Program-made: the position numbers and the translations under genes
Assembly (NCBI GenBank): GCA_902805995.1
Contig: CADCUU010000049.1
Location: 1-8,516, forward strand
Reading direction: 5' to 3'
DNA length: 8,516 nucleotides
DNA from: an uncultured Rubellimicrobium sp.
GTDB lineage: Bacteria; Pseudomonadota; Alphaproteobacteria; Rhodobacterales; Rhodobacteraceae
Notes under the pieces: model-generated
The model's input: the letters and a program-made list of their open reading frames with translations, nothing else
Told to the model about the DNA's origin: nothing
The model's database searches: none
Shown: in pieces, positions 1 to 5,706 of the stretch
Layout of the letters: the number at the start of each line of letters is the position of its first letter
How positions within the stretch are numbered: position 1 is the first letter of the stretch

Positions 1-624
1 GGTTTCGTCGCAGATGTCGCGCAGGCCCTTGAGGCAGGCGTCGGGGAGCGGGCGGATGCCGCCCTCGCCCTGCACGGGCTCCAGCATGACGGCGCCCACG
101 TCGGGCTCGCGCAGGGCTTTCTCCAACGCCGCGTGGTCGCCCCAGGCGAGCTGGGTGAAGCCGGGGAGGAGAGGGCCGAAGCCCTTGGTCATCTTCTCCG
201 ACCCGGCGGCGGCGATGGCGGCGGAGGAGCGGCCGTGGAAGGCGCCTTCGAAGGTGATGATCCGGGTGCGGTGGGGCTGGCCGTGGTCGTGCCAGTAGCG
301 GCGGACCATCTTGACGGCGAGCTCCGCTGCCTCGGTCCCCGAGTTGGTGAAGAAGACGGTGTCGGCGAAGGTCTTCTCCACCAGCATCTCGGCCAGGCGT
401 TCCTGTTCGGGGATGCGGTACAGGTTGGACAGGTGCCAGACCTTGTGCGCCTGCGCCGTCAGCGCCTGGGTCAGCGCGGGGTGGGCGTGGCCCAGCACGT
501 TCACCGCGATGCCCGCGCCCAGGTCGAGGAAGCGTCGCCCATCCTGCGCATGGAGCCAGGCGCCTTCGCCACGGTCGAAGCTGAGCGGCGCGCGGTTGTA
601 GGTGGGCAGGACGGCAGGGATCAT
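1..624 (-). CDS. argD: Acetylornithine aminotransferase (N-terminal part, runs off the left edge)
   Basis: This is a class III PLP-dependent aminotransferase of arginine biosynthesis. It converts N-acetylglutamate semialdehyde to N-acetylornithine with glutamate as amino donor, and in many bacteria it also serves as succinyldiaminopimelate aminotransferase in lysine synthesis. The frame is open from ATG at 624 to base 1, giving 208 residues, about half of the usual length near 390. Visible family motifs are the phosphate-binding NSGTEAAE (residues 94-101), the FHGRS stretch (129-133) and EPVQGEGG (182-189). The N-terminus MIPAVLPTYNRAPLSF is typical of ArgD. The PLP-binding lysine lies beyond the window. 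The start follows a weak CGGGG element rather than a clear Shine-Dalgarno. The gene sits 177 nt downstream of dtd, behind a leader that could encode an arginine attenuator. A related class III enzyme such as AstC or GabT is possible but less likely. Confidence 0.9.
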   Translation of the reverse strand, partial: MIPAVLPTYNRAPLSFDRGEGAWLHAQDGRRFLDLGAGIAVNVLGHAHPALTQALTAQAHKVWHLSNLYRIPEQERLAEMLVEKTFADTVFFTNSGTEAAELAVKMVRRYWHDHGQPHRTRIITFEGAFHGRSSAAIAAAGSEKMTKGFGPLLPGFTQLAWGDHAALEKALREPDVGAVMLEPVQGEGGIRPLPDACLKGLRDICDET

Positions 625-636
625 GGGAAGCACCCC

Positions 637-668
637 GAAAATGGAAGGCCCTTCGATGCAGGAGGGCC
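637..668 (-). terminator. Terminator-like stem just before argD (possible attenuator)
   Basis: On the minus strand, arms GGCCCT (668-663) and AGGGCC (652-647) form a 6-bp stem with a 10-nt loop. The interrupted T-rich tail TTCCATTTTC (646-637) follows and ends 12 nt before the argD ATG. A terminator placed between a leader peptide and the structural gene would fit attenuation. The stem is short and the T-tract is broken by CCA, so intrinsic termination would be modest. The stem may instead act by occluding ribosome binding at argD. Confidence 0.35.
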
Positions 669-703
669 GGACAGGTGTCAACGGAAAGGGCGAGCGGGAG
701 CGG

Positions 704-721
704 GCCGCCCCATGGGGCGGC
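704..721 (-). promoter_or_regulatory. Perfect palindrome/hairpin between the leader peptide and argD
   Basis: GCCGCCCCATGGGGCGGC is fully self-complementary. As RNA it folds into a 7-bp G+C stem with a CATG loop. It begins seven nucleotides after the leader-peptide stop codon. Its 3' half (711-705, GGGGCGG) can instead pair with CCGGCCC at 670-664, leaving a one-base bulge, and that segment overlaps the 5' arm of the terminator-like stem nearer argD. The three structures are therefore mutually exclusive, as in attenuators. It could alternatively be a protein-binding palindrome or a poor terminator for dtd, although no T-tract follows it. Confidence 0.45.
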
Positions 722-727
722 GGGAGG

Positions 728-775
728 TCAGCGTCGGCGTCGGACGATGGGGCTCTGGCTCATGAAGCGGGCCAT
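728..775 (-). CDS. Candidate arginine-rich leader peptide upstream of argD
   Basis: A 15-codon reading frame reads MARFMSQSPIVRRRR and stops with TGA at 730-728. Five of its 15 residues are arginine. The last four sense codons are CGA CGC CGA CGC, immediately before the stop. Two in-frame ATGs are available, at 775 and 763; the shorter form is MSQSPIVRRRR. Neither has a strong Shine-Dalgarno, which is the main weakness. The frame lies about 100 nt upstream of the arginine-biosynthesis gene argD on the same strand and is followed at once by an 18-nt palindrome. That is the arrangement expected of a ribosome-mediated attenuator, where the leader codons match the end product of the pathway. The peptide itself would have no function beyond its translation. 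Confidence 0.45.
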   Translation of the reverse strand: MARFMSQSPIVRRRR

Positions 776-801
776 AGAGGCTGACGCGAGGGGAAGCAAG
801 C

Positions 802-1236
802 TCAAACCTCGACCCAGATGGTGACTGGGCCGTCGTTGACGAGGCTGACCTTCATGTCGGCGCCGAAGCGGCCGCGCTGGGTGGGGATGCCCAGGGCGGC
901 GACCTCCTCGGCGAAGCGCTCGTAGAGGCGCTCGCCTTCGGCGGGCGGGGCGGCGGTGGAGAAGCCGGGGCGGTTGCCGCGCAGGTCGGCGGCGAGGGTG
1001 AACTGGCTGACCACGAGGGCTTCGCCGCCGACGTCCTTGAGGGAGCGGTTCATCTTGCCCGCCTCGTCCTTGAAGATGCGGAGCTTGGAGAGCTTTTCCG
1101 CGAGGGCGCGCGGCTTGCCGTCGTCGTCGCCCTGCATCGCGCAGACGAGGATGAGGAGGCCGGGGCCGATCTCTCCCAAGGTCTCCCCGTCCACGCGGAC
1201 GGCGGCCTCGGACACGCGCTGGACGAGGGCCCTCAC
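802..1236 (-). CDS. dtd: D-aminoacyl-tRNA deacylase
   Basis: This cytoplasmic proofreading enzyme hydrolyses D-amino acids (and misacylated glycine) from tRNA, keeping D-residues out of translation. It is 144 residues, the standard length of the DTD family. The N-terminus [13 protein letters not shown] is typical. The first signature, SQFTLAAD, lies at residues 77-84 and contains the conserved Thr80. The second, NDGPVT (134-139), carries the Gly-cisPro pair that excludes L-aminoacyl substrates. The start codon is GTG at 1236-1234. It overlaps the TGA of the upstream sugar kinase in a GTGA arrangement, a four-base overlap that implies translational coupling and fixes the start. No frameshift or missing residue is seen. 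It ends 177 nt before argD. Confidence 0.96.
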   Translation of the reverse strand: MRALVQRVSEAAVRVDGETLGEIGPGLLILVCAMQGDDDGKPRALAEKLSKLRIFKDEAGKMNRSLKDVGGEALVVSQFTLAADLRGNRPGFSTAAPPAEGERLYERFAEEVAALGIPTQRGRFGADMKVSLVNDGPVTIWVEV

Positions 1237-2153
1237 AGTTCGTGGGCCCAGGGCGGGTTGGCGCCGGGGCGGCTCACGGTGATGGCAGCAGCCTGGACGC
1301 CGAGGGTGAGGGCGTCGCGCAGGGCGCCGGCGTCGAGGGCGGCGATGGCGTCCTTGGTGAGGCGGCCCGCGCGCCAGAGGGCGGTGAGGACGCCCGCGTT
1401 GAAGGTGTCGCCCGCGCCGACCGTGTCAGCCACGGTGACGCGGGGCGCATCGACATGGACGGTGTCGCGGGCGGTGTAGGCGGTCGCGCCGTTCGCGCCT
1501 TCGGTGATGCAGACGAGCTTGAGCCCCCGGGCGAGGAGGGCGCGGGCGAGGTCGGCGATGTCGCCGCTGCCCGAGAGCCAGCGGAGATCCTCGTCCGACA
1601 GCTTCACGATGTCGGCCTGGGCGATCATCCGGCCGATGCGAGCGCGGTAGGTGCCCTCGTCGGTGATGAAGGACGGGCGGATGTTGGGGTCCACCATCGT
1701 GACGCGGGACGGGGCCTCACGCGCCTGCAACGCCTCGTAGGCCTGGGCTGCGGGCTCTCCGACTAGGGAGATGCCGCCGAAGAACAGGGCCTGCACCTCG
1801 GAGCCGAGGGTGGGCAGGTCGGAGGGAGAGAGCATCCGACCGGCTGTGTTCTCGTCATAGAAAGTATAAGTCGCCTGTCCCTCCGCGAGGCGCACGAAGG
1901 CGAGCGTCGTCGGGCGGGGGGAGACATGGGCGGGCGAGGTGTCCACCTGGGATTCCGCCAGCACCTGCCGCAGGAGGTCGCCGAAGAGGTCGGAGGAGAG
2001 GCCCGAGAAGAAGCCCGACGGCGCCCCGAGCCTGCCGATCGCGATGGCGGTGTTGAAGACGGCGCCGCCCGCATAGGGGGCGAACGCGCTTTCGCCCGCA
2101 GGGGTGGTGCGGGGCAGCATGTCGATCAGCGCCTCGCCGCAGGACAGGATCAT
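1233..2153 (-). CDS. PfkB-family carbohydrate kinase (probable fructokinase)
   Basis: This is a cytoplasmic ribokinase/PfkB-superfamily kinase that phosphorylates a sugar with ATP; fructose is the likeliest substrate. At 306 residues it has the usual length. Features in order are the N-terminal strand [13 protein letters not shown], the substrate-site motif [16 protein letters not shown] (28-43), DPNIRP (155-160), KLSDED (184-189), the ATP-site TEGANG (218-223), and the second PfkB signature [12 protein letters not shown] (243-254). Asp249 is the catalytic base of that signature and GAGD is the anion hole. The ATG at 2153 follows an AAAGG ribosome site lying directly after the TAA of the zinc-ribbon gene (14-nt gap). 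It overlaps dtd by four bases. Fructokinase is favoured by the N-terminal GEALID motif and DPNIRP, but other sugars such as 2-keto-3-deoxygluconate cannot be excluded. No sugar transport or catabolic genes lie nearby. Confidence 0.9.
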   Translation of the reverse strand: MILSCGEALIDMLPRTTPAGESAFAPYAGGAVFNTAIAIGRLGAPSGFFSGLSSDLFGDLLRQVLAESQVDTSPAHVSPRPTTLAFVRLAEGQATYTFYDENTAGRMLSPSDLPTLGSEVQALFFGGISLVGEPAAQAYEALQAREAPSRVTMVDPNIRPSFITDEGTYRARIGRMIAQADIVKLSDEDLRWLSGSGDIADLARALLARGLKLVCITEGANGATAYTARDTVHVDAPRVTVADTVGAGDTFNAGVLTALWRAGRLTKDAIAALDAGALRDALTLGVQAAAITVSRPGANPPWAHEL

Positions 2154-2167
2154 GATGGGGCCTTTCG

Positions 2168-3325
2168 TTATTCGTCGAGCCAGGACGGGCCGGCATCAAG
2201 GGAGAACCCCCCGTCGAAGGACGCCGACCCCCCCTCGCCGTAGAGCGCGTAAAGATACGCGGCGATGCCCGCAAGGATGAGCCCCGCGATCACCGCGAGC
2301 GCGATCTTCCACTTGGACCAGGGGCGTTCGCCCTGGACCTTGCCGGTCTGGCCGTTGACGACGAAGCGGAAGCTCCGGTCTTGGAACTTGTAGGCGGCCA
2401 TCCAGACGGGGAGGAGGACGTGCTTGAAGGTCACGTCCGTCATGGACGTGTCCTTGGCCGAGATGCGCTGGTGGTCGCCGCCGATGTCGTGGCGGATGTC
2501 GCTGTCGATCACGGCGTCCATCTTGGCGCGGGCCTCACGCAGCCCGTCCTCCAGGCCGATGCCGTAGGCTTCGGAGGTGAAGCCGGACAGGTAGTCGGGG
2601 CGATAGGGGGCGAGCGCGGACAGGTTCCACGGCTCCAGGCCGTCGGTATGGGCGCGGGGGAGCGAGTTCGAGGCCATGACCAGCACGTCGTCGAAGAAGC
2701 GCGCGACGCGGCCCGAGACGTTGTGCCAGCGGGTGTGCCGTTCCTGGTAGGTCTGGGTCTTGCCGTTCACGGTGCGGGTCTTGGTGACGTAGTAGTCGTC
2801 GCCGCGCTGGCCGCGGTAGGAAGTGTCGGTCTGGGCGTCGAAGGTCCAGTACGGGACGTAGATCCCGTCCATCTTGCGCCCCCGGCGGGCGTAGTCCTGC
2901 AATCCGTTCGGGGCGAACCAGAGGCTGCCCAGCCAGGCCGTCATCGCGTCCCGCGCCTGGGATTCGGAGAGCTGGAACGGGACGAGCGCCGTGGGCCGGA
3001 TCTGGCGGTTGGCGCTGGACGTGGCGGTCACCAGCGGGGTGGCGCAGAAGGGGCAGGTGGTGGCCTGGGTCCCTTCGGGGAATTCGTTGCGCGCGCCGCA
3101 GTTGGGGCAGGTGATGACGCGCGTCGTCTCATAGCTCGCGCCGCGTTCGAGGGTCTGGGCGGCGGAGGCGTAGTCGATCTCCTGGAGCGCCTCGGCGACG
3201 TCCTCGCGCGCGCTTTCGGGAATGGCTTGGACATGGCCGCAATAGGGGCAAGTGAGGGAGGTCTGGCCCGGAGCGAAGACGAGCTGCGAGCCGCAGTTCT
3301 CGCAGGGAAAGCGGTGGTCGGGCAT
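2168..3325 (-). CDS. Double zinc-ribbon protein with C-terminal membrane helix
   Basis: A 385-residue protein of a family often mislabelled as primosomal protein N'/superfamily II helicase; it has no helicase motifs. Two TFIIB-like zinc ribbons sit at the N-terminus: C8-x2-C11 with C26-x2-C29, and C73-x2-C76 with C91-x2-C94. A middle region of about 200 residues is rich in aromatic and charged residues (e.g. DGIYVPYWTFDAQTDTSYRG). The strand-rich VLLPVWMAAYKFQDRSFRF stretch (302-320) and VVNGQTGKVQGERPW follow. One hydrophobic helix spans about 340-362, then a short acidic tail. I infer a cytoplasmic ribbon module tethered to the inner membrane, acting with the SPFH neighbour. The start is ATG 3325, preceded by GAGGG; an in-frame ATG at 3403 would add 26 low-complexity residues and is less likely. 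It resembles the zinc-ribbon/TM partner of SPFH proteins such as B. subtilis YdjG. Exact function is unknown. Confidence 0.85.
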   Translation of the reverse strand: MPDHRFPCENCGSQLVFAPGQTSLTCPYCGHVQAIPESAREDVAEALQEIDYASAAQTLERGASYETTRVITCPNCGARNEFPEGTQATTCPFCATPLVTATSSANRQIRPTALVPFQLSESQARDAMTAWLGSLWFAPNGLQDYARRGRKMDGIYVPYWTFDAQTDTSYRGQRGDDYYVTKTRTVNGKTQTYQERHTRWHNVSGRVARFFDDVLVMASNSLPRAHTDGLEPWNLSALAPYRPDYLSGFTSEAYGIGLEDGLREARAKMDAVIDSDIRHDIGGDHQRISAKDTSMTDVTFKHVLLPVWMAAYKFQDRSFRFVVNGQTGKVQGERPWSKWKIALAVIAGLILAGIAAYLYALYGEGGSASFDGGFSLDAGPSWLDE

Positions 3326-3341
3326 CTGTCCCTCGGGCCGG

Positions 3342-3366
3342 TCTGGGCCGTGTATCTGGGCCGTGT
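3342..3366 (-). repeat. 12-bp direct repeat (period 13) upstream of the zinc-ribbon gene
   Basis: The 12-mer TCTGGGCCGTGT (plus-strand reading) occurs at 3342-3353 and again at 3355-3366, separated by one base. The pair lies 17-41 nt upstream of the chosen ATG at 3325, in the 129-nt gap after the SPFH gene. Two exact copies could be a direct-repeat operator or a chance slippage duplication. The 13-bp period is not a multiple of three, so a coding repeat is unlikely. Confidence 0.5.
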
Positions 3367-3454
3367 TATCGCTGGGGGCCGGGGGTCGCGCAAGGCGCGC
3401 CAACGGGTGGGCCGGGGACGTGGCCCGGCCCTGGCGTTCGCGTGGCTCGCCGGG

Positions 3455-4570
3455 TCAGCCTGCGGGGGGCGGGGGCGGCGGGACCTGGGCGAAGACGGTG
3501 GCGAGGCCCGGCACCTCGGCCGCGCGCTTCCAGCCGTCCTGGCCGGCGGTCCAGACATGCGTCTCGCGCGAGAAGGTCCCCTCGCGGGCCATGCGTTCGA
3601 GGTCGCGGGGGCCGAAGGGGCCCTGGGTCTGGCCGTTCAGGGCGATGTGCCACTGGGTCTCCGCCGCGGGCGGCGGAGGGGGCGGCGGTGCCGCGTGGGT
3701 CTGGGGCGCTTGGGGGGCGCTGCCCCAGGGACCGGCGCCCCCGGCCATGCCGAAGCCCATTCCCATGCCCAGGCCTGCGCCCATCGTCCCGTTCGGGTTG
3801 GCGGCTGCGGCGCCCAGGGCCTCGGCGGCGGAGAACTGGGTGAACTTGTTGAGGTCGCCCACGATGCCCATGGAGGTGCGCTTGTCGAGCACGCGCTCGA
3901 CCTCCTCGGGCAGGGAGATGTTCTCGATGTAGAATTCGGGGATCGAGAGGCCGTAGGCGGTGATCGTGGGCTTGATCGCCTCGGCCACGAGCTTGCCCAG
4001 GTCCTGCGTATTGGCGGCCATGTCGAGCACGGGAATCTTGGAGCCGGCGAGGACGCGACTCACCTCCTGCACGACGATGTTGCGGATCTGGTTGTTGACC
4101 TCGTCGGTCGTGAACTCGCCGTCGGTGCCCACGATCTCCTTGATGAAGAGGCCGGGGTCGGTGACGCGCATGGCGTAGGTGCCGAAGGCGCGCAGGCGGA
4201 CGGGGCCGAATTCCGGATCGCGGGTGGTGATCGGGTTCTTGGTGCCCCACTTCTGGTCGGTGAAGCGGGTAGTGCTGACGAAGTAGACCTCGGCCTTGAA
4301 GGGCGACTGGAAGCCGTAGCTCCAGCTCTGGAGCGAGGTCATGATCGGCATGTTGTTGGTCTCAAGCTCATAGAGACCCGGGCCGAAGACGTCGGCGAGC
4401 TGACCTTCATAGACGAAGACGGCGGCCTGCCCTTCGCGGACGGTAAGCTTGGCGCCGTACTTGATCTCGTTGCCGTAGCGTTCGAACCGCCAGACCATCG
4501 TGTCCCGGGTGTCGTCCGTCCAGGCGATGACGTCGATGAACTGGCCCTTGAGGAAATCGAAGATGGGCAT
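3455..4570 (-). CDS. SPFH-domain protein with C-terminal GYF_2 domain (YdjI-like)
   Basis: A 371-residue SPFH (stomatin/prohibitin/flotillin/HflK-like) protein of the group often annotated 'virion core protein'. The N-terminus MPIFDFLKGQFIDVIAW is hydrophobic and amphipathic, suited to peripheral membrane contact. The SPFH domain covers about residues 25-225, including REGQAAVFVYEGQLADVFGP (45-64) and the helical end GLSIPEFYIENISLPEEVE (207-225). A Gly/Met-rich linker (about 261-279) and a seven-proline run (295-301) lead to a GYF_2 domain (about 307-356: WHIALNGQTQGPF...VWTAGQDGWKRA), then a proline tail. SPFH proteins oligomerise at membranes as scaffolds; GYF-type domains bind proline-rich peptides. 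The start is ATG 4570, where homology-like sequence begins; an upstream ATG at 4657 would add 29 low-complexity residues. B. subtilis YdjI carries zinc ribbons instead of GYF_2, whereas here the ribbons are on the next gene. The partner is inferred. Confidence 0.88.
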   Translation of the reverse strand: MPIFDFLKGQFIDVIAWTDDTRDTMVWRFERYGNEIKYGAKLTVREGQAAVFVYEGQLADVFGPGLYELETNNMPIMTSLQSWSYGFQSPFKAEVYFVSTTRFTDQKWGTKNPITTRDPEFGPVRLRAFGTYAMRVTDPGLFIKEIVGTDGEFTTDEVNNQIRNIVVQEVSRVLAGSKIPVLDMAANTQDLGKLVAEAIKPTITAYGLSIPEFYIENISLPEEVERVLDKRTSMGIVGDLNKFTQFSAAEALGAAAANPNGTMGAGLGMGMGFGMAGGAGPWGSAPQAPQTHAAPPPPPPPAAETQWHIALNGQTQGPFGPRDLERMAREGTFSRETHVWTAGQDGWKRAAEVPGLATVFAQVPPPPPPAG

Positions 4571-4698
4571 GGACGGCGGCTCCAACACAGGGGTGGCCGG
4601 GGGCGCGCCTGCGGCCCGGGCCTCGATGCGGTCAGATATAGGGGGGCAAAGGGCCACGTGCTACGGCGGCTTTCCTGACCTTGCGCGCGGTCCTGCCG
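4571..4698 (-). promoter_or_regulatory. 128-nt gap with a possible internal promoter for the SPFH gene
   Basis: This gap separates the DUF2927 stop from the SPFH start, whereas the upstream genes of the run are only 0-12 nt apart. It contains TATATCT (minus strand, 4640-4634), an A+T-rich island in otherwise very GC-rich DNA, which could serve as a -10 element about 65 nt before the ATG. No good -35 lies 16-18 nt upstream; TAGCAC is the best at 17 nt. A 10-bp palindrome, GGCCCGGGCC (4613-4622), follows. The evidence for a promoter is weak. Confidence 0.25.
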
Positions 4699-5697
4699 TT
4701 AGACGGGGCCGCCGACCAGCTCCCCTGCGATCTGCTGGACGATGGGGGTGGCTTCCTCGATCGTCATGCCGGTGCGCAGGCGCGGGTCGTAGAGGATGCG
4801 CAGCAGAAGCTCATCATGGCCGGTGAGAAGCGCGAATTCCTGGTCGTCGTTGAAGATCGAGGGCCGCGCCTGCGCGCTGTCGTTGGCGAGGCCCATGGCC
4901 TGGGCGAGCTCCTCGTGGACGCAGACGGAGCGCAGGAGGTCCGGATGTTCCGCCCGGATGAGGACGACGACTTGGCTGTAGGCGCTGCTTTCCCCTTCGG
5001 CGAGCGCGATGGCGAGGCAAAGCTCGGCCGGGGGCAGGTTCATGAAGGCCCGCACCGAGGAGTTCGCGATGCCGGGGATCAGGTCCCGCAGGTGCGGCTC
5101 GAAGGCTTCGCGGTCGTCCTCGCTCAGGACGAGGACGTGGAAGTTCGGGGCGCCCGCCGACTTGTCCTCCACGGCGATGGGCACGCCGGTCAGGCCGGAC
5201 AGGCGGGACGCGAAGGCGCGGATGCTGGCGAGGTCACGGACCTCTTGCTCCGGGAGGAGGGAGTCGCCGAAGACGACGTTCATGCGGATCGGGCCGTCCC
5301 ATCGGCGCAGGCGGGCGGACTTGGCCTCGGCCAGGGGCTGGCCGGTGCCGGGCACGGATTCGTCGAAGAGCGCGATGGCCACGAAGTTGCGCGCCAGCAT
5401 CGAGTCGGTGAAGGGCGTGTCGGGCCCGCCGCCGTCGCCCCGAAGGAGACCCTGCGCCAGGAGGTCCACCTGAAGCCGGCGGTAATAGTCGCGCAGGTAT
5501 TGGCTTTCCTCCGACGGCGGCGGAGGCGGGGACTCGGGCGCCTCAGCCTTGGGCTCGGGCTCCGGCGGCGCGGGCGGGGGTTCGGGCCGTTCGGTGGGTG
5601 GCCGGGCGGGGGGCTCGGCCGTATCGCAGCCCGCAAGCCCATAGGCCGCGAACCCTGCGAGGAGGGTCGAAAGGAACCGGCCGGATCTTGCGGGCAT
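4699..5697 (-). CDS. DUF2927-family lipoprotein with degenerate metzincin-like motif
   Basis: A 332-residue predicted lipoprotein. A short basic N-terminus and hydrophobic stretch (residues 7-23) end in the lipobox LAGC with lipidated Cys24, so it should be anchored on the periplasmic side of a membrane. A Pro/Glu-rich linker runs from about 28 to 65. The globular part (about 66-332) matches what I know of DUF2927, common in Rhodobacterales. Its most striking segment is HEELAQAMGLAND (261-273), then SIFNDDQEFALLTGHDELLLR and LYDPRLRTGMT. The first segment has the spacing of the metzincin zinc site HExxHxxGxxH, but the second and third ligands are Gln266 and Asn272. Cys227 and Cys259 may pair in the periplasm. 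The start ATG 5697 is preceded by GAGGAG overlapping the telA stop, with a 9-nt gap, so it is in the same operon. Function is unknown; a non-catalytic or altered peptidase fold is inferred. Confidence 0.85.
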   Translation of the reverse strand: MPARSGRFLSTLLAGFAAYGLAGCDTAEPPARPPTERPEPPPAPPEPEPKAEAPESPPPPPSEESQYLRDYYRRLQVDLLAQGLLRGDGGGPDTPFTDSMLARNFVAIALFDESVPGTGQPLAEAKSARLRRWDGPIRMNVVFGDSLLPEQEVRDLASIRAFASRLSGLTGVPIAVEDKSAGAPNFHVLVLSEDDREAFEPHLRDLIPGIANSSVRAFMNLPPAELCLAIALAEGESSAYSQVVVLIRAEHPDLLRSVCVHEELAQAMGLANDSAQARPSIFNDDQEFALLTGHDELLLRILYDPRLRTGMTIEEATPIVQQIAGELVGGPV

Positions 5698-5706
5698 GGA
5701 AGCTCC

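Noticed and set aside
2168..3325. Primosomal protein N' / helicase identity
   Set aside because: Only the zinc ribbons recall PriA. No Walker A, DExH or other helicase motifs are present, and a C-terminal membrane helix is.
3326..3403. 26-residue N-terminal extension of the zinc-ribbon protein
   Set aside because: The first zinc ribbon begins within 10 residues of the ATG at 3325, which has a GAGGG ribosome site. The extension is unrelated-looking sequence containing the 13-nt-period DNA repeat.
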